Source: Shewanella schlegeliana (lineage in GTDB: Bacteria; Pseudomonadota; Gammaproteobacteria; Enterobacterales; Shewanellaceae). Taken from it: DNA of 64,000 bases. The stretch is from positions 248,001 through 312,000 of the forward strand of contig NZ_JAESVD010000004.1 in assembly GCF_016765635.1 (NCBI RefSeq). Direction: 5' to 3'. A program made the position numbers and the translations under genes. The notes below the pieces were generated by a model. It was not told where the DNA came from. It did not search any database and saw nothing but the letters and a program-made list of their open reading frames with translations. This document shows, one piece after another, positions 29,796 to 37,730 of the stretch. Every line of letters starts with the position of its first letter. The stretch's first letter is position 1.

Positions 29796-30758
29796 ATGAT
29801 GAGCGAGAACATGGGATGGTTCACGGGTAAACTTGTGCAACTATTATTGCTTACCTTTGTGGTGGCGAGTTTTACCACTATGGCAACGCCTTGGGATGAC
29901 AAAGATCCTCAGGAAGTTGAAGCAATACTAGATAAGAAATTTGCAGAGGGAAAGTACTCCCCCAAAGGCGCTGACTCCTGTTTAATGTGCCACCGAAAGA
30001 GCCCTAAAGTAATGGCGTTATTTGACGGTGTGCATGGTAGTGATATTCAAGCCTCACCGATGGCCGATCTTCAATGTGAAGCCTGCCATGGCCCCATGGG
30101 TAAACACAATCGAGGTGGTAAAGAGCCGATGATCACTTTCGGTTCAGACTCGCCAGTTCCCGCCGCCAAACAAAATAGCGTTTGCATGAGTTGCCATAAC
30201 GATGACCAACGCATGGCTTGGGAAGGTAATCATCATGATAATGCTGATGTGAGCTGTGCAGACTGTCACCAAGTTCATACTCGGCATGACCCCATCGCCG
30301 ATAGAAGCACCGAAGTTGAAGTGTGCACGAGCTGCCATACCCAGCAAAAAGCAGACATCAATAAGCGCTCATCTCACCCATTGAAGTGGCAACAGATGGT
30401 ATGCACTGATTGCCATAATCCCCACGGTAGTTTATCTGATGCCAACCTTAAACAGATGAGCGTGAATGAAAACTGCTATTCCTGTCATGCCGAAAAACGC
30501 GGCCCCAAGCTTTGGGAGCACGCACCAGTAACAGATAACTGTGCCACCTGCCATAACCCCCACGGTAGCGTGAATGAAGCCATGTTAAACAGCAAGCCCC
30601 CTATGCTCTGCCAGCAGTGTCATGCATCTGTAGGTCATACATCTAATGCTGTCTTTGGCGGTAAACCTAATGCTTTCAATGCCGGACAAAGTTGCATGAA
30701 CTGTCATTCGCAGGTTCATGGCTCTAATCATCCATCTGGCAAGTTATTACAGCGCTAA
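29796..30758 (+). CDS. mtrD: Periplasmic decaheme c-type cytochrome MtrD (MtrA/DmsE family)
   Basis: Electron carrier expected to plug into the MtrE barrel and pass electrons across the outer membrane to MtrF. 320 residues from the ATG at 29796 (GGAG just upstream; the next ATG at 29799 is equally possible; a GTG at 29748 is less likely). A hydrophobic signal peptide ([18 protein letters not shown]) is followed by ten CXXCH motifs. The first (CLMCH) comes in the [14 protein letters not shown] block shared with the paralogue MtrA encoded at 45312, and the C-termini match ([12 protein letters not shown]). It is first in the operon, 15 bases before mtrE. Named MtrD by position beside feoA and mtrF. 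Confidence 0.93.
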   Translation: MMSENMGWFTGKLVQLLLLTFVVASFTTMATPWDDKDPQEVEAILDKKFAEGKYSPKGADSCLMCHRKSPKVMALFDGVHGSDIQASPMADLQCEACHGPMGKHNRGGKEPMITFGSDSPVPAAKQNSVCMSCHNDDQRMAWEGNHHDNADVSCADCHQVHTRHDPIADRSTEVEVCTSCHTQQKADINKRSSHPLKWQQMVCTDCHNPHGSLSDANLKQMSVNENCYSCHAEKRGPKLWEHAPVTDNCATCHNPHGSVNEAMLNSKPPMLCQQCHASVGHTSNAVFGGKPNAFNAGQSCMNCHSQVHGSNHPSGKLLQR

Positions 30759-30773
30759 CAAGGAGTGGCAGTT

Positions 30774-32894
30774 ATGTTTGCAATACATAAAAATATCAAA
30801 ACAGGGCAGCGACTCTCTGTACTAGCGCTAGCAATAAGTGCCGGCATCTCTCCCGCGTTAGCTGATGGCTATGGGCTGCAAAATGCCAACAGAGGCAAGG
30901 CTGATACCAGTAAGTGGGAATGTAAACGTTGTACTAGCGAGTCGGGTTTTAAAGGAAGCATCGGCATAGGAGCCGCTTATAACGATGCATCGGATATACA
31001 TTTCGGCAATACAACAGGAACCGATACAGATGGTGCAGTTGGTCACTTAGAAGCGGATCTAATTAATAAGTCTGAATCTGGCTATGAGACAAGCTTTACT
31101 GCCAACAAGCTCGGTTATGATACCGGCAGCGCCAAAGTAGAAACGGGGATGCCTGGTCATTATCAAATTGCGTTAGGCTACCGAGGCCTAGCAAATTATG
31201 ACACCAATGCAGCCCTAACGCCTTACCTTAATAGTGGTGATGACCTTTATTTGCCAAGCAACTGGCAAACTGGAGCCATCACCTCACAAATGCCAAGCTT
31301 ATTTGATGATATTAACTATGTTGAATTAAAGAGCCAAAGGGATCTGTTCTTATTGGATGCGCAATATAAAGGGACATTTTATCAAGCTGATATTAACTAC
31401 CAGCATGAAAAACGTGAAGGTAAACGAGTATTTTCTGGCAACTTCCTCACCAACAGTGCCATGCTTGCAGAGGCTATTGATGACACTACCGATGAGTTCG
31501 GTGCGAAAATCTACTTTAACGGTAAAGGCTGGCTCGCAGGTATCGACTCGAGCTTTAGCCAGTACAAGAACGACCATAACAGCTTAACCTGGCAAAATGC
31601 ATTTTCTCCAACCTTCGGAGCAGCCTATACTGGGCAAAGTGCAGTTTCACCAGATAACAAAGCTTACCGTATTGGCGCTAACGCTCAACTTAGTGGTAAT
31701 GGTCACCAAATATTAGTGCATATGGGGCTAGCAAGCTTCACTCAAGACGAAGCCTTCCTCCCCGCCACCATTAACGGACCCAGCCCTGCATTACCCGTTA
31801 CAAACCTCGATGGTAAAGTCGATACTACCGATATGAAACTCAAATATACTGGACGAGTTATTCGTGGCCTCAGTGTTAGAGCCAGCTATGACTATTCAGA
31901 TAGAGATAATAAGACCGCACGTAACCCCTACCCTCAAGTCATCACTGATAGCTATTATGCCGGTACGGCAATCAACCCTGAATATGATAGAACTAAACAA
32001 CAAGCAAAGTTAGGCGCAAAATACCGCTTTTCACGCGCGATATATCTTGATTCGGGATACCAGTATGATCACAACGACTTTAGCGATTTAGACAGGGATT
32101 CATTACAACAAAATAGCCTATTCGCCAGATTAAGCTATAGCATTTCGCCTGCTTGGTCTACCTGGATCAAAGCCGACTTCAGCGACAGAACCGGCAGTGC
32201 TTACAACGCAGTCAGCACCACTAATAGTCCAAGCAATCCTTACTTAAGAAAGTCGTATCTAGCAGACAGAAAACGCCAAGAGTATCAACTCAGTGTTAGC
32301 TATAGTCCTACATCCCCCTTCTCGGCTAGTGCCAATGTCCGTATAAGCCAGGACGACTACGACGACACCTTGGTGGGACTCACTAAAGTCGACGCTCAAG
32401 GTTATGATATTTCAGCTAACTATATGTTCAGCGACGAACTCAGTATTAACGCCTACCTCAACCAAGATTGGCGTGATAGCGACCAAGCCGGTAGCAGTAA
32501 CTTTAGCCTTCCAAATTGGTATGCCAATACCGATGAAAAGTCCACGCTCGTTGGCGCTGGTATCGACTACATACATCTGTTAGATAAAAAGCTCGATCTA
32601 GGATTCGATTACACCTATTCAGATGGACAAAGTGATACCGAAATAACCCAAGGCCTAACCTCCCCTTACGGCGATTATTTTGCTGAAAAACATAATATTA
32701 ATGCATTCGCTACCTATCAACTAGGCGAGCAAATGGCATTACGTTTTGATTGGATATTTGAGCACTACAAAGATTCAGACTGGCTAAACCAAGGGCTGAC
32801 CGTTGATTCAATACCGAACGTGTTAATTTTTGGCGATCTTAGCCATGATTATAACGCTCACTACCTCGGCCTAACGTTCAGTTATCAGCTATAG
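30774..32894 (+). CDS. mtrE: Outer-membrane beta-barrel MtrE (MtrB/PioB family)
   Basis: Large barrel that sheathes the decaheme MtrD and connects it to a surface cytochrome. 706 residues from the ATG at 30774, with AAGGAG eight bases upstream; a GTG at 30765 abuts that site and is rejected. The signal peptide ends near SPALA-DGYGLQNAN. The family CXXC motif is CKRC (50-53), reported as important in MtrB. The C-terminus (HYLGLTFSYQL) has the alternating aromatic pattern and terminal hydrophobic residue of outer-membrane proteins. Paralogue of mtrB at 46312. Confidence 0.92.
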   Translation: MFAIHKNIKTGQRLSVLALAISAGISPALADGYGLQNANRGKADTSKWECKRCTSESGFKGSIGIGAAYNDASDIHFGNTTGTDTDGAVGHLEADLINKSESGYETSFTANKLGYDTGSAKVETGMPGHYQIALGYRGLANYDTNAALTPYLNSGDDLYLPSNWQTGAITSQMPSLFDDINYVELKSQRDLFLLDAQYKGTFYQADINYQHEKREGKRVFSGNFLTNSAMLAEAIDDTTDEFGAKIYFNGKGWLAGIDSSFSQYKNDHNSLTWQNAFSPTFGAAYTGQSAVSPDNKAYRIGANAQLSGNGHQILVHMGLASFTQDEAFLPATINGPSPALPVTNLDGKVDTTDMKLKYTGRVIRGLSVRASYDYSDRDNKTARNPYPQVITDSYYAGTAINPEYDRTKQQAKLGAKYRFSRAIYLDSGYQYDHNDFSDLDRDSLQQNSLFARLSYSISPAWSTWIKADFSDRTGSAYNAVSTTNSPSNPYLRKSYLADRKRQEYQLSVSYSPTSPFSASANVRISQDDYDDTLVGLTKVDAQGYDISANYMFSDELSINAYLNQDWRDSDQAGSSNFSLPNWYANTDEKSTLVGAGIDYIHLLDKKLDLGFDYTYSDGQSDTEITQGLTSPYGDYFAEKHNINAFATYQLGEQMALRFDWIFEHYKDSDWLNQGLTVDSIPNVLIFGDLSHDYNAHYLGLTFSYQL

Positions 32895-33000
32895 CCATAA
32901 GCGAATAATGTTAGCCATTAACGACTAACACATAAGCTGTCAATGACCGCCATGAGCGACCAGTAATAGCCATGAGCTACTAAAAAAAGCCATGTCAATT
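32894..33000 (+). repeat. Degenerate 20-base periodic repeat between mtrE and mtrF
   Basis: The pentamer GCCAT starts at 32894 and 32914, then, after a 35-base gap, at 32949, 32969 and 32989. The last units read GCCATGAGCGACCAGTAATA and GCCATGAGCTACTAAAAAAA. The repeats fill nearly the whole mtrE-mtrF gap. Confidence 0.6.
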
Positions 33001-33023
33001 AAAAGGAATTCAAGGACATTAAT

Positions 33024-34949
33024 ATGAAACGAGTCACTCAATCACTCGCAATAAAAAGCATTCCACTAATGCTAATAGCCATGTTAGCAGGCTGTAGTGG
33101 CGACGATGGAAACCCTGGCAATCCTGGTGAGCCTGGAGGCCCACCAGCAAGCGAAATTAATAGCTTAGATATTACGGTCAATGAAGTGCTATTCGATTCA
33201 GGTGTAGCAACGGTTAACTATCGTATCACCAATGAGGCCGATGAACCTGTTGTTGGTATCCCATCAGCCACCTATATTGCGGCGCAGCTACTGCCTCAAG
33301 GTTATACCAATGCAGGCAATGCCAGTGAGTGGCAGTACTTTACCGCGGAGTCTTGCTCTAGCAGTTGTGACGGCGAATTTGTTGATCATAAAAATGGTAA
33401 GTACAGCTACACATTTAGCGGTCCATTTGATGGCATGAACGACATTACTTATATTGACGGTGCAACACAACGTGTAGTCATCAAAGTTGGTGGCGACAGT
33501 TTACCTGACGGCACAGCTCTGCCTATCACTAATCAATACTTAGACTGGCAAGATGAAGGCAGTGAACCGGCTTACACAAGAGATATTCTAGACATACAGA
33601 GCTGTAACACTTGTCATGATGATCTAGCTTTTCACGGCCCAGCTGGCAAAGGAAAGTACAACGAAGTACAAGCCTGTGTGACTTGTCACAACCTCGCTAA
33701 AGTTAGCAACCCCGGCAATGTGTTTGCCCCAATGGTACACACTAAGCACTTAACAGGATTTCCGGTATCACTGGCTGACTGCCAAACCTGCCACGCTCCC
33801 GATGAAGAGCTAGCACAAAATATGAACTGGGCTCGAGTGCCAACGATGGAAGCATGTGGTAGTTGTCATACCAATATCGACTTTCCAGCGGGCCAGGGGC
33901 ACCCAACTCAAGTCGATAACAGCAGCTGTGTCGCCTGTCATAACCCTGACTGGACCATAAATGCTCACAGCCAGGAAGCAACCGATGCCGTACTTGGACA
34001 TTTCAAGGCTGAAATCGTTAGCGCTGAGCTTAATGGTGATACTGTTAACTTCGCAGTAAGACTGTCAAATCCTGCTACCAACGAAGTCTACTCAAGCAGT
34101 GCTGACAAACTCAACTTTATCAACGACCTTCGCGTATATGCCAACTGGGGCATAAGTGTCGATTACACAACACGTAGTGCTAAATCAATAAAGCTACAAG
34201 ATGCGACGCCAATATCGGGCAGTAATGGCGTTTACCATTATCGAATTGCCGGCCTCACCCTAAGTGCCGATCCTGCAACAGATAAAGGTGCACTCGCCCT
34301 TCAAGGTAAGTTATGTAACGATAATGCTATGTTGGTCGACTGCGCAGAAACCGACTCAACGACAATAATCAAGTCAAGTCACCAATTCTTTAGCGCTACA
34401 GCAGTAACAGATCTTGGCCGTAGAGTGGTTGTGACCAATGAAACCTGTGGTAGTTGTCACGGCGATCAACAGCTGAACTACCATGGTTCGCGCAACGATC
34501 TTGAACAGCAGTGTCAGCTTTGTCATAACCCAAACATGCTAGCCGATGCGAGCGCAACAAACCCTGGCGCGTCAACGGCTGATTATAAGCATCTCGCTCA
34601 TACGCTACATGCAGGTTCTCGTGAAAGCTACCCTAACATTAACTACCCCGGCAAAATTGGTAATTGCGCACAGTGCCACACGACTGATGCAGCTGGAGTA
34701 TTAACCGCCGCCCTCCCCCTTAATAAAGCCGTGCAACCCCTCGCCTTTAGTGATGGCACATTTACCAGTGCAACATCCGCCATTTGTAGTGACTGTCACT
34801 TGAGTGACACAGCTATAAGCCATATGACTCAGCAAGGGGGAGTATTTAAAGGCACTGAGGCTGATGCTACAGCTGGCACCGAAAGTTGCGCCACCTGTCA
34901 TGGACAAGGGGCTACGGTCGATGTGTTAAAAGTTCACCCTATACAATAA
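33024..34949 (+). CDS. mtrF: Surface decaheme lipoprotein cytochrome MtrF (OmcA/MtrC family)
   Basis: Extracellular terminal reductase partner of MtrDE, 641 residues (S. oneidensis MtrF about 639). Lipoprotein signal with lipobox LAGC (lipid on Cys24), then a Gly-X-Y tract (GNPGNPGEPGG). Ten CXXCH motifs, five in each half, separated by beta-barrel domains. An extra Cys pair (SCSSSC) is present in domain I, and a CX8C pair (CNDNAMLVDC) in domain III, equivalent to the disulphide of MtrC/MtrF. The C-terminus ADATAGTESCATCHGQG resembles MR-1 MtrF. Third gene of the mtrDEF operon. Confidence 0.93.
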   Translation: MKRVTQSLAIKSIPLMLIAMLAGCSGDDGNPGNPGEPGGPPASEINSLDITVNEVLFDSGVATVNYRITNEADEPVVGIPSATYIAAQLLPQGYTNAGNASEWQYFTAESCSSSCDGEFVDHKNGKYSYTFSGPFDGMNDITYIDGATQRVVIKVGGDSLPDGTALPITNQYLDWQDEGSEPAYTRDILDIQSCNTCHDDLAFHGPAGKGKYNEVQACVTCHNLAKVSNPGNVFAPMVHTKHLTGFPVSLADCQTCHAPDEELAQNMNWARVPTMEACGSCHTNIDFPAGQGHPTQVDNSSCVACHNPDWTINAHSQEATDAVLGHFKAEIVSAELNGDTVNFAVRLSNPATNEVYSSSADKLNFINDLRVYANWGISVDYTTRSAKSIKLQDATPISGSNGVYHYRIAGLTLSADPATDKGALALQGKLCNDNAMLVDCAETDSTTIIKSSHQFFSATAVTDLGRRVVVTNETCGSCHGDQQLNYHGSRNDLEQQCQLCHNPNMLADASATNPGASTADYKHLAHTLHAGSRESYPNINYPGKIGNCAQCHTTDAAGVLTAALPLNKAVQPLAFSDGTFTSATSAICSDCHLSDTAISHMTQQGGVFKGTEADATAGTESCATCHGQGATVDVLKVHPIQ

Positions 34950-34956
34950 AAGTCAT

Positions 34957-34982
34957 AGGCCTAGAACTGGGGTTTTAGGCCT
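34957..34982 (+). other. Stem-loop between mtrF and the omcA-like gene
   Basis: 11-bp stem AGGCCTAGAAC - TGGG - GTTTTAGGCCT with one G-U pair, seven bases after the mtrF stop. No T run follows, so it is more likely an mRNA-stability or partial-attenuation element than a terminator. Confidence 0.55.
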
Positions 34983-35051
34983 GATTCATCTGAGTTCAAA
35001 ACAGTTTGTGATGTAAAACAATTAGCGACATAGAGAATGGAACGCATAATT

Positions 35052-37196
35052 ATGGATAACAAAATTCGACACTTAAAACTGAGTTTACTTGCGCTCACCG
35101 CCTCAGCCCTGCTTTTTGGCTGTAGCGATGGTAACGACGGTGCTGACGGAAAAGATGGTGTAGTTGGAGTCAATATTGATTCAGCCACTAGTGTCCAGGC
35201 GCAGTTTACAGAAGCAACAGTTACAGATGGAACTGTTATCGTAAACTTCAATTTAGAAAACGCAAACGGTGTTGCCGTGCTTGGTCTCGATAAAGACTAT
35301 GACTTGCGCTTTGGTATTGCTCAGCTTGCCAAAGTCAGCGAAACCATCGACGAAGTCGAATACGACCGGGGCTATCAGTGGCAAGCTTATATTAATACGT
35401 TAAAAGAACCCGGCACACCACCAGACGGTGTCAGCGACCTTAATCCTTCCCCGCAATATCAAGCAAATGTAGAGAAAGCTGCGGACTGTAATGACTGCTT
35501 AGTCGATAATGGTGATGGTAGCTATAGCTATACCTTCCAACAAAACATCGCCAATGTGACAGAGCCACTAATGATTAGCTATGGCGAAGACAACACCCAT
35601 AGAGCGACAATGGAGCTGAAACTACCACAGGCCACAGCAAATGCACATTACGACTGGCAGCCCTCTACAGGTGCAACTAACGACATTCAAACTCGCAATG
35701 TTGTGACTATCGAAACCTGTTATACCTGTCACCAACCTGAGAGCCTTGAGCTTCATGGCGGTCGACGTATTGCATTAGCAAACTGTGCTAGTTGTCATAC
35801 ATCGACTTCTGGCGATCCTGAAAGCGGCAACAGTGTCGATTTCACTTACATGATCCACGCAATCCATAAGGGCCAAGATAGAGAAACCAGTACGCCTGAT
35901 GGTATGGTACCTGCGCCATATAAAATTGTCGGCTACGGTGGTAGCGTACATGATTATGGCAAGGTAATGTTTCCGCAAAAGCCTGCAGCAAACTGCGCCT
36001 CTTGCCATGTTGAGGGAGAAGGTGCACCAGCCAACGCCGACTTGTTCAAAGCTGATTTAAGTAATACAGCTTGTATTAGCTGTCATACCGAAAAGCCTTC
36101 GCAAAACCATAGCAATACAAACTGCATGGCATGCCATAACGCAACCGATACTTACCCAGGAACCGGTAATGCAGAGAAGCGGCATGGTGATGTATTAAAA
36201 GCATTTGTTGAAGCAGAGGCCATGGGAGTGATGTTTAGCAATGTTGGCCTTGATGGTAATGGTAAGCTTAAGTTTGACGTACAAATCCAAGATAGTAGTG
36301 GCGCTGCTGTAGGCTCAGAGTTTATCGAAACGGGTACCCGCGTTGTCGTGGCTTGGGACACAGATAAAGACTTCCCTGCATATAGTGACGCCTCATACAG
36401 TCAACGTCGATTCAAGCTATCAGACGGTAGCTATGATGCAGCAACCAAGACCTTTACTATTATTGGCACAACCTTCGATATGCCAACCGATGCTGATGGT
36501 AAAACATTTGAGCTTTGGTCTGCAGTGGAAGTTTGCTTTAACAACGGCGGTTATGCAGTCGCAGAGATCAAGATGACTGAATGTTCGGACAGAACACGCT
36601 CTGTTGCCGTCAAAGAAGCTCCTTATCAGTTTGTTTGGTCAGGTACAGGTGTCGATGACACAATGCAAGCCGCGATGCGCCGCTCTATTATTGATGCGGC
36701 AAAGTGTCAGAGCTGCCACAACCAAGAAAACTACCACTACAACAACGGTTATAACTGCCAGACCTGTCATACATCAGACAAGACAACTAAGAGTGACAGC
36801 AGTTATCCGGGTGGTAAGAAAGCAACAAGCTATGCATTTAAAGCCCACGAAGCTGATGGCCACTACCTCAAATACGCCGGAGTTCAATCAGGCACAGTGC
36901 TAAAAACTGATTGCTCAACCTGTCATACCTCTGAAGGTATTCAATTAGGTCGAGCTAGCGATCGAGTTTGGCGCTACGGTGATACTGAAACTGGAGCTGA
37001 TATTTGGGTATCTTCAGATGCAGGAGCTTGCTTAAGCTGTCACCAGAAATACTTAAGCGACTCTGGGGCAAACCATATCGTGGCTAATGGCGGTATTTTA
37101 GATGGCATGAGTGCTGATGATGCCCGAGGCCGTGCAGCAGAAGCTTGTGCCACTTGCCACAATCCAACGCAGTTAATGGAGTTACACGGCAACTAA
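35052..37196 (+). CDS. omcA: Surface decaheme lipoprotein cytochrome, OmcA-like
   Basis: Extracellular metal/flavin reductase of the OmcA/MtrC family, 714 residues from the ATG at 35052 (AGAGAATGGA lies upstream; an ATG at 35037 adds five residues). Lipobox LFGC, lipid on Cys24, then GNDGADGKDG. Ten CXXCH motifs. OmcA-like landmarks are the CNDCLVDNGDGSYSYTF block in domain I, DPESGNSVDFTYMIHAIH and GGSVHDYGKVMFPQ. A CX15C pair (Cys in EVCFNN and MTECSD) is the spacing I recall for OmcA. It lies 102 bases after mtrF, probably on the same transcript, and ends at a terminator. The omcA name is moderately certain. Confidence 0.82.
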   Translation: MDNKIRHLKLSLLALTASALLFGCSDGNDGADGKDGVVGVNIDSATSVQAQFTEATVTDGTVIVNFNLENANGVAVLGLDKDYDLRFGIAQLAKVSETIDEVEYDRGYQWQAYINTLKEPGTPPDGVSDLNPSPQYQANVEKAADCNDCLVDNGDGSYSYTFQQNIANVTEPLMISYGEDNTHRATMELKLPQATANAHYDWQPSTGATNDIQTRNVVTIETCYTCHQPESLELHGGRRIALANCASCHTSTSGDPESGNSVDFTYMIHAIHKGQDRETSTPDGMVPAPYKIVGYGGSVHDYGKVMFPQKPAANCASCHVEGEGAPANADLFKADLSNTACISCHTEKPSQNHSNTNCMACHNATDTYPGTGNAEKRHGDVLKAFVEAEAMGVMFSNVGLDGNGKLKFDVQIQDSSGAAVGSEFIETGTRVVVAWDTDKDFPAYSDASYSQRRFKLSDGSYDAATKTFTIIGTTFDMPTDADGKTFELWSAVEVCFNNGGYAVAEIKMTECSDRTRSVAVKEAPYQFVWSGTGVDDTMQAAMRRSIIDAAKCQSCHNQENYHYNNGYNCQTCHTSDKTTKSDSSYPGGKKATSYAFKAHEADGHYLKYAGVQSGTVLKTDCSTCHTSEGIQLGRASDRVWRYGDTETGADIWVSSDAGACLSCHQKYLSDSGANHIVANGGILDGMSADDARGRAAEACATCHNPTQLMELHGN

Positions 37197-37231
37197 CACC
37201 GAATGCAATAAGTTCTCGCGAAAATACGACT

Positions 37232-37257
37232 AAAAGAGGCTACGGCCTCTTTTTTAT
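37232..37257 (+). terminator. Terminator after the omcA-like gene
   Basis: AAGAGGC - TACG - GCCTCTT followed by a T run, 38 bases after the stop. It closes the mtrDEF-omcA unit. Confidence 0.88.
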
Positions 37258-37428
37258 TGTCTACTCAATAGCTTCGATAACTGCAGATGTTGTATCAGCT
37301 CAGTTGAGACAACATCAAAACAAACAAACGCTAACAGCTTATAAACACCGACCACGATCTGAGCAACATTTCACCACTCAAAATGTAAAATTCTAGTTAA
37401 CTAACTAGTGTTTTATGGCGCAAAAGAT

Positions 37429-37442
37429 TTGATTTAAATCAA
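37429..37442 (+). promoter_or_regulatory. Perfect FNR/EtrA box upstream of undA-like gene
   Basis: TTGATTTAAATCAA: exact match to the FNR consensus TTGAT-N4-ATCAA and a complete palindrome. It lies about 290 bases upstream of the start. It predicts anaerobic control, but the distance means the transcription start must be far upstream, or another mechanism applies. Confidence 0.65.
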
Positions 37443-37589
37443 GTAGCCACTCAAATTTGCCCCGCCAATTAAGCTTACTTTAAGTTTTAACCGCTCAAAA
37501 TTAACACAAGCTTAAATAACGACAGTCACTCAACTCAAATAGCTAATATATAAGCAATTTAACATAGATTAACACTATAACCTCAGCGT

Positions 37590-37605
37590 AACGGTCTAAG
37601 TCACA
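37590..37605 (+). promoter_or_regulatory. Weak CRP-like site upstream of undA-like gene
   Basis: AACGGTCTAAGTCACA: right half-site TCACA exact, left half-site poor. Listed because it aligns with better CRP-like sites in front of the next two cytochrome genes (all end A-TCACAT). Confidence 0.35.
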
Positions 37606-37730
37606 TTAACCTCTACCGCCTCAAAGATGACTACCTCTTTTGGGTAAGATCGTGTTGAGGAACCCCCTCATGCTAAATAAGAGGTAAAAACCTCATAGCA
37701 GATAGCAGCTAACCTATGCAGGGAATAAAA

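Larger units (their letters stand above)
37258..37730. other. Long regulatory interval upstream of the 11-heme cytochrome gene
   Basis: No credible gene in 470 bases. It contains the perfect FNR box (37429-37442), a CRP-like half-site (37590-37605) and short GAGG/CCTC inverted repeats between 37650 and 37695. The ribosome site is CAGGGA. Confidence 0.6.
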
